Shown here piece after piece: positions 36,495 through 44,714 of a stretch of 64,000 nt of DNA. The stretch comes from Dyella_A ginsengisoli. Its GTDB lineage: Bacteria > Pseudomonadota > Gammaproteobacteria > Xanthomonadales > Rhodanobacteraceae. Both the position numbers and the translations under genes were made by a program. Within the stretch, counting starts at the first letter, position 1. Every line of letters starts with the position of its first letter. The notes under the pieces were generated by a model. The model had not been told where the DNA came from. It saw only the letters and a list, made by a program, of their open reading frames with translations, and did not search any database. The stretch lies in assembly GCF_044904665.1 (NCBI RefSeq), contig NZ_JADIKM010000001.1:1054001-1118000 (forward strand). The letters run 5' to 3'.

Positions 36495-37727
36495 TCAGTA
36501 GAGCACGCGGGTGCGCAGCGTACCCTGGATCGCGGCCAGCTTGTCCTTCAGCGCGTTGGCCTGCGCCTCGTCGGCGGAGACGTCGATCACCACGTAGCCC
36601 ACCTGCGGATCGGTCTGCAGGAACTGCGCGTCGATGTTGATGTTGCCGGCCGAGAACAGCTCGTTGATGCGCGACAGCACACCCGGCACGTTCTGGTGGA
36701 TGTGCAGCAGGCGGCGGCTCTTCGGATGCTCCGGCAGCGACACCTCGGGGAAATTCACCGCCGACAGGGTCGAGCCGTTGTCGCTGTAGCGCACCAGTTT
36801 GGCGGCCACCTCGATGCCGATGTTGTCCTGCGCCTCCAGCGTGGAGCCGCCGATGTGCGGGGTGAGGATGACGTTGTCCATGCCGACCAGCGGCGAGACG
36901 AACGGATCGTCGTTACCTTTCGGCTCGACCGGGAACACGTCGATCGCAGCACCCGCCAGGTGCTCGCGGCGCAGCGCGCTCGCCAGTGCGTCGATGTCGA
37001 CCACGGTGCCGCGTGAAGCGTTGATCAGCAGCGAGCCGGCGCGCATCTTCGCCAGCTGCTCGGCGCTGATCATCATCTGCGTGGCGGGCGTCTCGGGCAC
37101 GTGCAGGGTCACCACGTCCGAGCGCTCGAGCAGATCATCCAGGCTGGCCGCTGCGCGGGCATTGCCCAGCGAGAGCTTGGTCTCGATGTCGTGGAAGATC
37201 ACCTGCATGCCCAGCCCCTCGGCCAGCACGCCGACCTGGGTGCCGATGTGGCCGTAGCCGATCACCCCCAGCGTCTTGCCGCGCGCTTCGTAGCTGCCGG
37301 CGGCGGACTTGGTCCAGCCGCCGCGGTGGCACAGCGCGTTCTTCTGCGGGATCCCGCGCAGCAGCATGATCGTCTCGGCCAGCACCAGCTCGGCCACGCT
37401 GCGGGTGTTGGAATAGGGTGCGTTGAATACCGGCACGCCGAGCTTCTTCGCCGTGGCCAGGTCGACCTGGTTGGTGCCGATGCAGAAGCAGCCCACCGCG
37501 ATCAGCCGCTTGGCCTCGGCCAGCACGTCGGCGGTGAGGTGGCTGCGCGAGCGGATGCCGACGATGTGTGCCTCGGCCACGCGTGCCTTGAGCTCCGCTT
37601 CCGGCAGCGACTTCTGGTGGTACTCGATCTGCGTGTAGCCGGCCTGGCGAAAGGTTTCCACCGCGCTCTGGCTGACGCCTTCGAGCAGCAGCACCTTGAT
37701 GTCTTGCTTGGGGTACGAGGTCTTCAT
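36495..37727 (-). CDS. serA: D-3-phosphoglycerate dehydrogenase
   Basis: A 410-residue enzyme for the first step of serine synthesis. The substrate domain is split around the NAD domain (GVIGYGHIGTQVGVLAEGLGM). The catalytic Arg is in NASRGTVVD and the Glu/His pair ends at TPHIGGSTLEAQ. A C-terminal ACT domain (about 337-410) should bind serine as feedback inhibitor. This is the short, ACT-bearing SerA class of Escherichia coli. It is divergent from a D-2-hydroxyacid dehydrogenase gene. Confidence 0.97.
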   Translation of the reverse strand: MKTSYPKQDIKVLLLEGVSQSAVETFRQAGYTQIEYHQKSLPEAELKARVAEAHIVGIRSRSHLTADVLAEAKRLIAVGCFCIGTNQVDLATAKKLGVPVFNAPYSNTRSVAELVLAETIMLLRGIPQKNALCHRGGWTKSAAGSYEARGKTLGVIGYGHIGTQVGVLAEGLGMQVIFHDIETKLSLGNARAAASLDDLLERSDVVTLHVPETPATQMMISAEQLAKMRAGSLLINASRGTVVDIDALASALRREHLAGAAIDVFPVEPKGNDDPFVSPLVGMDNVILTPHIGGSTLEAQDNIGIEVAAKLVRYSDNGSTLSAVNFPEVSLPEHPKSRRLLHIHQNVPGVLSRINELFSAGNINIDAQFLQTDPQVGYVVIDVSADEAQANALKDKLAAIQGTLRTRVLY

Positions 37728-37849
37728 GTCGATCCAACGCCGCGGGACAGGCGGCCACTATGCCAGAGCCGCGGGCGGAATGCGGCAGCGCACCACTGGA
37801 CCGGTTTCCGGTGCAATGTCACCCTAGGCGCCTGCGCCAGGATCCGCCC

Positions 37850-39262
37850 ATGACCGATGCACGTCTCGCCCAACTTGCCGCCGATCTGCCCGCACTGCGG
37901 CTGCTGACCGATCCGTCCGACCTGGAGCACTACGGCCGGGACTGGACGCGCCGCTGGACGCCCGCCCCGCTGGCGATCGCCCTGCCGGCCAGCGTGGCCG
38001 AGGTGCAGGCGGTGGTGCGTTGGGCGAACGGGCACGGCGTGGCGATCGTGCCCTCCGGCGGGCGCACCGGTTTGTCCGGCGGCGCCGTGGCGGCGCACGG
38101 CGAACTGGTCGTGAGCCTGGAGCGGATGAACCAACTGCTTGCCTTCGACGCGGTCGATCGCACGCTCACCGTGCAGGCCGGCATGCCGCTGCAGGCAGTG
38201 CAGGACGCGGCCAAGACGCACGGCCTGATCTACCCCGTGGACTTCGCCGCCCGCGGCTCGTGCTCGATCGGCGGCAACATTGCCACCAACGCGGGCGGCA
38301 TTCGCGTCATCCGCTACGGCAACACGCGCGAATGGATCGCCGGGCTGACCGTGGTCACCGGCACCGGCGAAGTGCTGGAACTCAACCGCGGCCTGATCAA
38401 GAACTCCAGCGGCTACGACCTGCGCCAGCTGATGATCGCCTCCGAAGGCACGCTCGGCATCGTGGTCGAGGCCACGCTCAAGCTCACCGATCCGCCGCCG
38501 CCCTCGCAGGTGATGCTGCTGGCGCTGCCGGACATGGACGCGCTGATGCGCGTGTTCGCCCTGTTCCGCGCCCGGCTGGCGCTGCAGGCGTTCGAATTTT
38601 TCACCGACGTGGCGCTGCGTCACGTGCTGGCGCACGGCGCCCAGCGCGCGATCGACGGCGAGCACCCGTACTACGTGGTCACCGAGTTCGACGCGGCCGA
38701 CGAGCGCGCGCAGGACGCGGCGCTGGCCGCGTTCGAGGAAGGCGTGGAGCAGGGCTGGATCAGCGACGGCGTGATCGCCCAGAGTGACGCGCAGGCCACC
38801 GCACTGTGGCGCCTGCGCGAAGGCATCACCGAAGCCGTGGCGCCGCGGCGTCCCTACAAGAACGACGTCTCCGTGCGCATCAGCGCGGTACCGGACTTCC
38901 TGCACGCCATGCAGGAGCTGCTCACCCGCGAGTATCCGCAGTTCGAGGTGGTGTGGTTCGGCCACATCGGCGACGGCAACCTGCACATCAACGTGCTGAC
39001 GCCGCCGGGCATGGACGACGCGGCCTTCATCGCCCAGTGCGAGCACGTGACCAAGCACCTGGCCGTCACGCTGCGGCAGTTCGGCGGCAGCATCTCGGCC
39101 GAGCACGGCATCGGCCTGGTCAAGCGGGCCTACCTGGAGAGCACCCGCAGCGCGGCGGAGATCGCCCTGATGCGCGGCGTGCGGCAGGTGTTCGATCCCA
39201 ATGGCATCCTCAATCCGGGCAAGCTGTTCATCCCGCCGCCGTCGCCGGACGGCCGTCACTGA
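37850..39262 (+). CDS. FAD-linked D-2-hydroxyacid dehydrogenase, probably D-2-hydroxyglutarate dehydrogenase
   Basis: A 470-residue flavoprotein of the GlcD/D2HGDH/Dld group. The FAD-binding PCMH domain (about 40-220) has PSGGRTGLSGGAV and GSCSIGGNIATNAGGIRVIRYGNTREW. The C-terminal cap has the metal/substrate motif GHIGDGNLHINV and EHGIGLVKR. GlcD, D-lactate and D-2-hydroxyglutarate enzymes share these motifs; divergence from serA favours the last. ATG 37850 matches the family start. No iron-sulfur partner (GlcF) is adjacent, which argues against glycolate oxidase. Confidence 0.85.
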   Translation: MTDARLAQLAADLPALRLLTDPSDLEHYGRDWTRRWTPAPLAIALPASVAEVQAVVRWANGHGVAIVPSGGRTGLSGGAVAAHGELVVSLERMNQLLAFDAVDRTLTVQAGMPLQAVQDAAKTHGLIYPVDFAARGSCSIGGNIATNAGGIRVIRYGNTREWIAGLTVVTGTGEVLELNRGLIKNSSGYDLRQLMIASEGTLGIVVEATLKLTDPPPPSQVMLLALPDMDALMRVFALFRARLALQAFEFFTDVALRHVLAHGAQRAIDGEHPYYVVTEFDAADERAQDAALAAFEEGVEQGWISDGVIAQSDAQATALWRLREGITEAVAPRRPYKNDVSVRISAVPDFLHAMQELLTREYPQFEVVWFGHIGDGNLHINVLTPPGMDDAAFIAQCEHVTKHLAVTLRQFGGSISAEHGIGLVKRAYLESTRSAAEIALMRGVRQVFDPNGILNPGKLFIPPPSPDGRH

Positions 39263-39280
39263 TCATCGACAGGCGCAGAC

Positions 39281-39445
39281 GTGAAACCCAATACCCCGAG
39301 CAGCAGCGATCCCGCCGCCGGTGCGCACGTGCACCCGCATTCACACCTTCCCGGCGAGGCCCACGAGGCCGAGCAGCAGGCCGAATCCGACGAGGTCCTG
39401 CACGATCAGGCCCTGCGCGAATCGGCCCTGCGCGTGCCCAAGTGA
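39281..39445 (+). CDS. Candidate 54-residue small hydrophilic protein
   Basis: A GTG-started ORF 18 bp after the dehydrogenase stop. It encodes a Ser/Pro start, a His cluster (HVHPHSH) and an acidic, Glu/Gln-rich tail ending RVPK. There is no TM segment or recognised domain and no strong Shine-Dalgarno. It could be a small co-expressed protein or chance. Conservation in related genomes is the test. Confidence 0.4.
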   Translation: MKPNTPSSSDPAAGAHVHPHSHLPGEAHEAEQQAESDEVLHDQALRESALRVPK

Positions 39446-39498
39446 GCGCCCTGCACGCGTGCTAGCCTAATCGGCCAACCCGCTTTCCAGGAGCACGC

Positions 39499-40476
39499 AT
39501 GTCGTCGGAGCGTCGTACGCTGTATCCCGAAATCGAGCCGTTCGACAGCGGCTTGCTGAAGGTCTCGCCGCTGCACACGCTCTACTACGAGCAGAGCGGC
39601 AACCCCCATGGCAAGCCGGTGGTGTTCCTGCACGGCGGGCCGGGTGGCGGGGTCAATGCGAAGTGCCGGCGCTTCTTCGATCCGGCGGTGTACCGCATCG
39701 TGCTGTTCGACCAGCGCGGTTGCGGCAAATCCACGCCGCACGCCGAGCTCACCGACAACACCACCTGGGATCTGGTCGCCGACATCGAGCGGCTGCGCGG
39801 GCATCTGGCCATCGATCGCTGGCAGGTGTTCGGCGGCTCGTGGGGCTCGACGCTGGCGCTGGCGTATGCCGAGACGCATCCGGATCGCGTCACCGAACTG
39901 GTGCTGCGCGGCATCTTCATGCTGCGCCGCTGGGAGCTGGAATGGTTCTACCAGAAGGGCTGCGACGCGCTGTATCCGGACGCGTGGGAAACCTATCTGG
40001 CGGCGATCCCCGAAGCCGAGCGCGGCGACCTGATGAGCGCCTATCACCGCCGCCTTACCAGCGATGACGCCGCCACCCGCGTCGCGGCGGCACGCGCCTG
40101 GTCGGTGTGGGAAGGCGCCACCAGCTTCCTGTGGCAGGACAAGAGCCACATCGATGCCAGCGCCGAGGACGAGTTCGCGCTGGCCTTCGCAAGGATCGAG
40201 TGCCACTACTTCGTCAACGGCGGCTTCTTCGCGCACGACGACCAGCTGCTGCGCCACGTCGAGCGCATCCGCAACATTCCGGCGGTGATCGTGCAAGGCC
40301 GCTACGACGTGGTCTGCCCGATGCGCAGCGCGTGGGACCTGCATCGCGCCTGGCCGGAAGCCGATCTGCGGATCGTGCAGGACGCAGGCCATTCGGCGTT
40401 CGAGCCTGGCATCCTGCACGAGCTGGTCGAGGCGACCGACCGCTTCGCCCGCCTGGGTGCGACGCGTACCGCCTGA
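39499..40476 (+). CDS. pip: Proline iminopeptidase
   Basis: A 325-residue S33 alpha/beta-hydrolase that removes N-terminal proline from peptides. Signature pieces are HGGPGGGVNAKCRRFFDP, FDQRGCGKSTPHAELTDNTTWDLVADIERLR, and the nucleophile Ser114 in FGGSWGS. The acid is Asp in GRYDVVCP and the base His in DAGHSAFEPG. CAGGAG precedes the ATG. It is cytosolic, with no signal peptide. Confidence 0.95.
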   Translation: MSSERRTLYPEIEPFDSGLLKVSPLHTLYYEQSGNPHGKPVVFLHGGPGGGVNAKCRRFFDPAVYRIVLFDQRGCGKSTPHAELTDNTTWDLVADIERLRGHLAIDRWQVFGGSWGSTLALAYAETHPDRVTELVLRGIFMLRRWELEWFYQKGCDALYPDAWETYLAAIPEAERGDLMSAYHRRLTSDDAATRVAAARAWSVWEGATSFLWQDKSHIDASAEDEFALAFARIECHYFVNGGFFAHDDQLLRHVERIRNIPAVIVQGRYDVVCPMRSAWDLHRAWPEADLRIVQDAGHSAFEPGILHELVEATDRFARLGATRTA

Positions 40477-40503
40477 GCCCGGCGGCCCGTTCTCCGCTAT
40501 GAA

Positions 40504-40535
40504 AAAGGCCACGCCCGGCGACGGGCGTGGCCTTT
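40504..40535. terminator. Bidirectional terminator between pip and the nuclease gene
   Basis: AAAGGCCACGCCCG, loop GCGA, CGGGCGTGGCCTTT: a 14-bp perfect stem flanked by A and T runs, between convergent genes. Confidence 0.88.
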
Positions 40536-40557
40536 GCCTTTACGGCTTGCGACGAGT

Positions 40558-43323
40558 TCAGTGCACGCGGTGCCTCCGGCCGATCACGATCGAGGGATCG
40601 AGCAGCTCGACCACGAAGCCATCGTGGTCGGAGGCGCCGATCGCCTTGGTCGCGTCGGTGGCCGAAGCGGCATCGTCCAGCGTCTGCGCCGGGGCGTCGA
40701 GGTTGCCGCGGCCGTACTGCATGCGCATGAAGCGCAGGCGCGCCGGCCAGTTCAGCAGGGCGTGGTCGAGCACCTGGAAGGTCGGCACCGAGCGGCCGGA
40801 GTTGCCCGAACCGGCCCTGGTGTAGCCCTGGATCTCGCCGAAGTTCTGCGTGAACTGGAACGAGTAGCGGTCGTTGTACGGTACCGATTCCACCGCGTTC
40901 CACAGTGCCGGATGCACGATGTTCGGGCCGCCGAGCTTGAGCAGGTTCTCGCTGTCCTTGTAGCGCCCCGAGATCAGCCCGACCATGTCGACGAAGCCGT
41001 CGCTGAACTGGTAGGCGTTGAAGTCGCCCACCACCATCAGCGGGGTCAGCGGCGAGGCCTGCTGCAGCGCCTGCACCTGGCTGGCGATCGACCGGGCCTG
41101 CTCGAAGCGCTTGGCGCGGTCGCGATCGGCCGAGGAGCCGGTCTTGTCCACGTTCTGGCGCGCCTTGGTGTGCACCGCGATCACCTGGAAGCGCATCAGG
41201 CCGGCCTGGGCGGTCAGCAGCAGCGGCGGGTGGTCGTGGATGTACGCGGTCTGGCCGTTGTCGTCCCAGGTTTCGTCGGCCGCCAGCTGGCGCACCGAGA
41301 GCACCTTGACGCGATCGGTCCGCACCAGGAAGCCGACATCGATGCCGCTGGGGTCGTGGCCTTCCATCAGGTAGGCGTCGTAGCTGGCGTGGTAGTCGTC
41401 GCCGAGCTGTTTGGCCAGGCCCTGCAGCAGGGCGAGGTTTTTCACTTCCTCCACCGAGACCACGTCGGGCAGGCGCAGCACCGAGCCGATGTACGCGGCG
41501 AGTCGCTGCGTCTTGCGCTGCACCTCGGCGTCGCTGGGTTCCTTGCTGCCGCCGCTGCAGGTATAGGTGGTATCGAACGTGGTGTCGCAGAAGCGCTCGG
41601 TGTTGAGCGCGCCCACGCGCAGGGCGACCGGTGGCGCCTTGTCCACCGCGCGCGGCAGCTCTACCGCCTGCTTCAGGTGGAACTTCGTCGGGATCAGCGT
41701 GTACGCGCCGAAGTCGTAGGAGATCACGCCCTCGGCGGCGAACGTCGAGCCCGCGTTGAACGGCGTGTTCAAGGGCACCGCGCCGAAGTCGGCGGTGTTC
41801 ATCTTGAACACTTCCGGGTTGCCGTCCCAGTTCGGCAGGCTCACGCCGTCCGGCACCGGCACGCCGTAGACCACGCCCGGCTCGCGCAGCGAGCGCTTGC
41901 CGCTGGCGGTGATGCTCACCTCGGCGAACGGCTCGCCGCTGAAGCGCTTGTTGCCGGTGTTGATCATGCCGTGGGACACCTTCACCCGCATGCTGATGAA
42001 GCACTGGAAGTTGGTGGCGCCGCACGAGAGGTGCTGCGGATCGGACGAGGGCGTGCCGGCGTCGAACCTAACCGCCTTCGGCAGTTCCGCATTGTGCGAG
42101 AAGATGTTGACCACCGGGTTCTTCAGTTCGGTCAGGTGGTAGTAGTTGTCCACCACCGCATCCACGTCCACCACGTCACCGATGGCGACGCTGGGCGCGC
42201 TGCCGGTGAACACGTAGACGCCGTTGGAGGTCAGCGGGTCGGCATCGGCACGGGCATCCGGCGTCTGCATGGTGAAACCGGCCGGGCCCACCGCGGTGAC
42301 GATGTTGCCGTGGGTGAGCACGGTCTTGCCCAGCAGCGGCGAGGTCTGCTCGCGGCCCTGGATCTGCCAGATCTCGGCGTCGACCGGAATGTCGTACAGG
42401 ATCGCGCCGATCGCGCTGTCGCGGGCCAGCGTGTAGCCACCCGAGGGGTTGCTCAGGGTGATGTGGAAGGCACGGTCGGTCTTGCCGACGGTGCTGCCGT
42501 GCACGGTCACGTTGAAGCTGGTGCTGCTCTGGCCCGGGGCGACGGTGAGGTCGGTGTTCAGCGCGTCGTAGTCGCCGGCGCTGGCCGAGGCGGTGTCGTC
42601 CGCCGTGGCCACGTGCACGGTGATGCCCGTGCCAGCCGGTGCCGGCTTGGACAGCGTGATGGTGAACGGCATCGCCACGTCGGCCGCACCGCGCACGGTG
42701 GCGCTGGCATCGGCGATCGACATGCTGGCGCCCAGCGCCACGCAGGGGCTGGCGCTGTTTTGCGGCGCACTGGGGCTGAGCAGCACGAAGTCGGCGCTGT
42801 TGTCGCCGCTGTCGTTCGGCAGACCGGCGGCGTTGGTGCTGCGGATATAGGACTGGTCGCCGTTGGTGCTGCCCAGCGAGGTCAGCGGCGTGCCTTCTTG
42901 GTAGGCCGAGCCGCTGCTCAGGCCGACCTGGTCGACGATCGTGCCGGACGCATCGAGGATCGCCAGGCCCCCGGTATCGGTGACGCCGGTGCTGTAGGTA
43001 AGGTCGCCCGCCACGCTGCCGGAATAACCGCCGCTGGACTTGTTGGTCAGCAGCAGGTGACAGCCCGGCGCGATGCTCGTGCCGGCCGGCAACGTGAGGC
43101 GCGTGCCGACCGTGCCGCTGGCATTGGAGCCGTTGAGTTGGTAGCCGGAGACATCCAGCGCGGTCGAGCCGGCGTTGATCAGCTCGACGAATTCGTCGTT
43201 GCCGCCGGCCGGCCCGCGGGCGCGGAACTGGTTGATCTCAAGGTCGCTGGCGTAGGCTGAAAACGACAACGCCACGCCGGTCAGCGTCGCCATCACGGCG
43301 CGCCGCATGTTCATTCCCTGCAT
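40558..43323 (-). CDS. Large secreted endonuclease/exonuclease/phosphatase-family nuclease with lamin-tail domain
   Basis: A 921-residue extracellular nuclease of the ExeM/NucH type. It has a signal peptide (about 1-25), an N-terminal lamin-tail beta domain (about 27-160: LEINQFRARGPAGGNDEFVELINAG), a Calx-beta-like repeat (about 200-300), an OB-like middle region, and the catalytic EEP domain (about 550-915). The last has the metal Glu in VVSVEEVKN, VVGDFNAYQFSDGF, LDHALLNWP and terminal SDHDGF. It should degrade extracellular DNA. GGGAG seven bases before the ATG supports the start at 43323. It ends at the shared terminator with pip. Confidence 0.88.
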   Translation of the reverse strand: MQGMNMRRAVMATLTGVALSFSAYASDLEINQFRARGPAGGNDEFVELINAGSTALDVSGYQLNGSNASGTVGTRLTLPAGTSIAPGCHLLLTNKSSGGYSGSVAGDLTYSTGVTDTGGLAILDASGTIVDQVGLSSGSAYQEGTPLTSLGSTNGDQSYIRSTNAAGLPNDSGDNSADFVLLSPSAPQNSASPCVALGASMSIADASATVRGAADVAMPFTITLSKPAPAGTGITVHVATADDTASASAGDYDALNTDLTVAPGQSSTSFNVTVHGSTVGKTDRAFHITLSNPSGGYTLARDSAIGAILYDIPVDAEIWQIQGREQTSPLLGKTVLTHGNIVTAVGPAGFTMQTPDARADADPLTSNGVYVFTGSAPSVAIGDVVDVDAVVDNYYHLTELKNPVVNIFSHNAELPKAVRFDAGTPSSDPQHLSCGATNFQCFISMRVKVSHGMINTGNKRFSGEPFAEVSITASGKRSLREPGVVYGVPVPDGVSLPNWDGNPEVFKMNTADFGAVPLNTPFNAGSTFAAEGVISYDFGAYTLIPTKFHLKQAVELPRAVDKAPPVALRVGALNTERFCDTTFDTTYTCSGGSKEPSDAEVQRKTQRLAAYIGSVLRLPDVVSVEEVKNLALLQGLAKQLGDDYHASYDAYLMEGHDPSGIDVGFLVRTDRVKVLSVRQLAADETWDDNGQTAYIHDHPPLLLTAQAGLMRFQVIAVHTKARQNVDKTGSSADRDRAKRFEQARSIASQVQALQQASPLTPLMVVGDFNAYQFSDGFVDMVGLISGRYKDSENLLKLGGPNIVHPALWNAVESVPYNDRYSFQFTQNFGEIQGYTRAGSGNSGRSVPTFQVLDHALLNWPARLRFMRMQYGRGNLDAPAQTLDDAASATDATKAIGASDHDGFVVELLDPSIVIGRRHRVH

Positions 43324-43495
43324 GTTGTGACTCCCTCTGGCGGGGTCCTTGCCGGACCCGATGAACGCCGCACGCTAGCAAGTTATTACGACAGTTTCGC
43401 GAACGCGGGCCACAAAGCGGGGCTCCGCTCCAGAGGCATCCGGCCGATCACGCCATGCGCCGCGTCACCCTTCGCACGGCGATCGCCGCACGGGC

Positions 43496-44140
43496 TCAGC
43501 CCGCGTCGGGCAGCTGCTTGGTGCCGAAGATCTTGTCGCCGGCGTCGCCCAGGCCGGGCAGGATGTAGCCGTGCTCGTTGAGCCGTTCGTCGATGGCGGC
43601 GGTGTAGATCTCCACATCCGGATGCGCCGCCTCGATGCGCTTCAGCCCCTCCGGTGCGGCGACCAGGAACAGCCCCTTGATGCGCCGGCAGCCGGCTGCC
43701 TTGAGCATGTCCACGGTGGCGAGCAGGGTGCCGGCGGTGGCCAGCATCGGGTCGACGATCAGCGCGATGCGCTCGTCCATGCGGCCGGTGAGCTTTTCGT
43801 AATAGGTCACCGGCTTGAGCGTTTCCTCGTCGCGCTGCAGGCCCACCACGCTGACCTTGGCGGCCGGGATCAGGTCGAGCACGCCGGGCAGCATGCCCAG
43901 CCCCGCGCGCAGGATCGGCACGATGGTGATCTTCTTGCCCTTGATCTGCTGCACGGTGAGCGGCCCGGCCCAGCCGTCGATCGCCTGCTCGATCGTCTCC
44001 AGGTCCTTGGTCGCCTCGTAGGTCAGCAGGGCCGCCACTTCCGAGGCCAGCTCGCGGAAATCCTTGGTGCTGATGCCGGCCCGGCGCATCAGGCCGAGCT
44101 TGTGCTGGATGAGCGGGTGGCGGACTTCGACGATGGGCAT
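43496..44140 (-). CDS. upp: Uracil phosphoribosyltransferase
   Basis: A 214-residue salvage enzyme that converts uracil and PRPP to UMP. The PRPP-binding motif is IVDPMLATAGT. Further hallmarks are ILRAGLGMLPGVLDLIPAAKVSVVGLQRDEETL and a uracil-binding GYILPGLGDAGDKIFGT near the C-terminus. It follows psiF on the same strand with a 103-bp gap. The 172-bp gap on its 3' side, up to the nuclease gene start, holds nothing else I can support. Confidence 0.97.
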   Translation of the reverse strand: MPIVEVRHPLIQHKLGLMRRAGISTKDFRELASEVAALLTYEATKDLETIEQAIDGWAGPLTVQQIKGKKITIVPILRAGLGMLPGVLDLIPAAKVSVVGLQRDEETLKPVTYYEKLTGRMDERIALIVDPMLATAGTLLATVDMLKAAGCRRIKGLFLVAAPEGLKRIEAAHPDVEIYTAAIDERLNEHGYILPGLGDAGDKIFGTKQLPDAG

Positions 44141-44243
44141 GCGCGGGTGGCCTGGCGGGGAGCGACGCGTGTCGCCGTGGTCGCCAAGCTTATCGGCTCG
44201 GGACCGGCGCGCGCACCCGTGGCGGGCCGGTCGACCGCGGCGG

Positions 44244-44555
44244 TCAGCCCTTCAGACAGGTGCTCATGAAGGCCTTGCGCGCATCGCCCTTGAGCGACTG
44301 CTTGCCGGCGTCCGCGTTGCACTTCTTCATCTTCTCCTGCTGGGTCATCTTCGCCGGCGCGGCGGAGGAACCCTTGAGGCAGCTGCTCATGAAGGCCTTG
44401 CGCTCGTCGCCCTTCTTGCCTGTGGCCTGCTTGCTGCAGTCGGACATGCGCTGCTGCGACGCGCTGAGCGGCTTGGTGGCGGCGGGTGCCGCAAAGGCGA
44501 TCGCGCTGGCGAGCGTGAGGGTGGCGGCGAACAGCAGACGGAACGAGTGCGACAT
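44244..44555 (-). CDS. psiF: PsiF-repeat periplasmic protein
   Basis: A 103-residue exported protein. A signal peptide (1-22, ending AFA) is followed by two copies of the PsiF repeat: QQRMSDCSKQA...ERKAFMSSCLKG and QEKMKKCNADA...ARKAFMSTCLKG, each with two cysteines. Escherichia coli psiF is phosphate-starvation inducible, but its biochemical role is unknown. GGGAGGA precedes the ATG at 44555. I see no Pho box in the short upstream gap, so phosphate control here is unproven. Confidence 0.88.
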   Translation of the reverse strand: MSHSFRLLFAATLTLASAIAFAAPAATKPLSASQQRMSDCSKQATGKKGDERKAFMSSCLKGSSAAPAKMTQQEKMKKCNADAGKQSLKGDARKAFMSTCLKG

Positions 44556-44714
44556 GGCGTGATCCTCCCGAGGTGACCGGCAGCTGCCGGCAGAGCAGTC
44601 TGGCGCGGATGTCGTGCAATTTCTTGCGTCCGGCGGTTGCCCCGCGTTGCCAGCGGCCGGTGCATCGCCGATGCTTGCCCGGCACCGGCCGCCGTGCGGC
44701 CCAAGGGGAAGTGC

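Noticed and set aside
40534..43260. 908-codon plus-strand ORF opposite the secreted nuclease
   Set aside because: It is the high-GC antisense shadow of a gene with clear domains; its translation is His/Val/Arg/Gln-rich repeats with no domain.
44556..44714. Pho box before psiF
   Set aside because: No CTGTCAT-like half-site pair was found in the short divergent gap.
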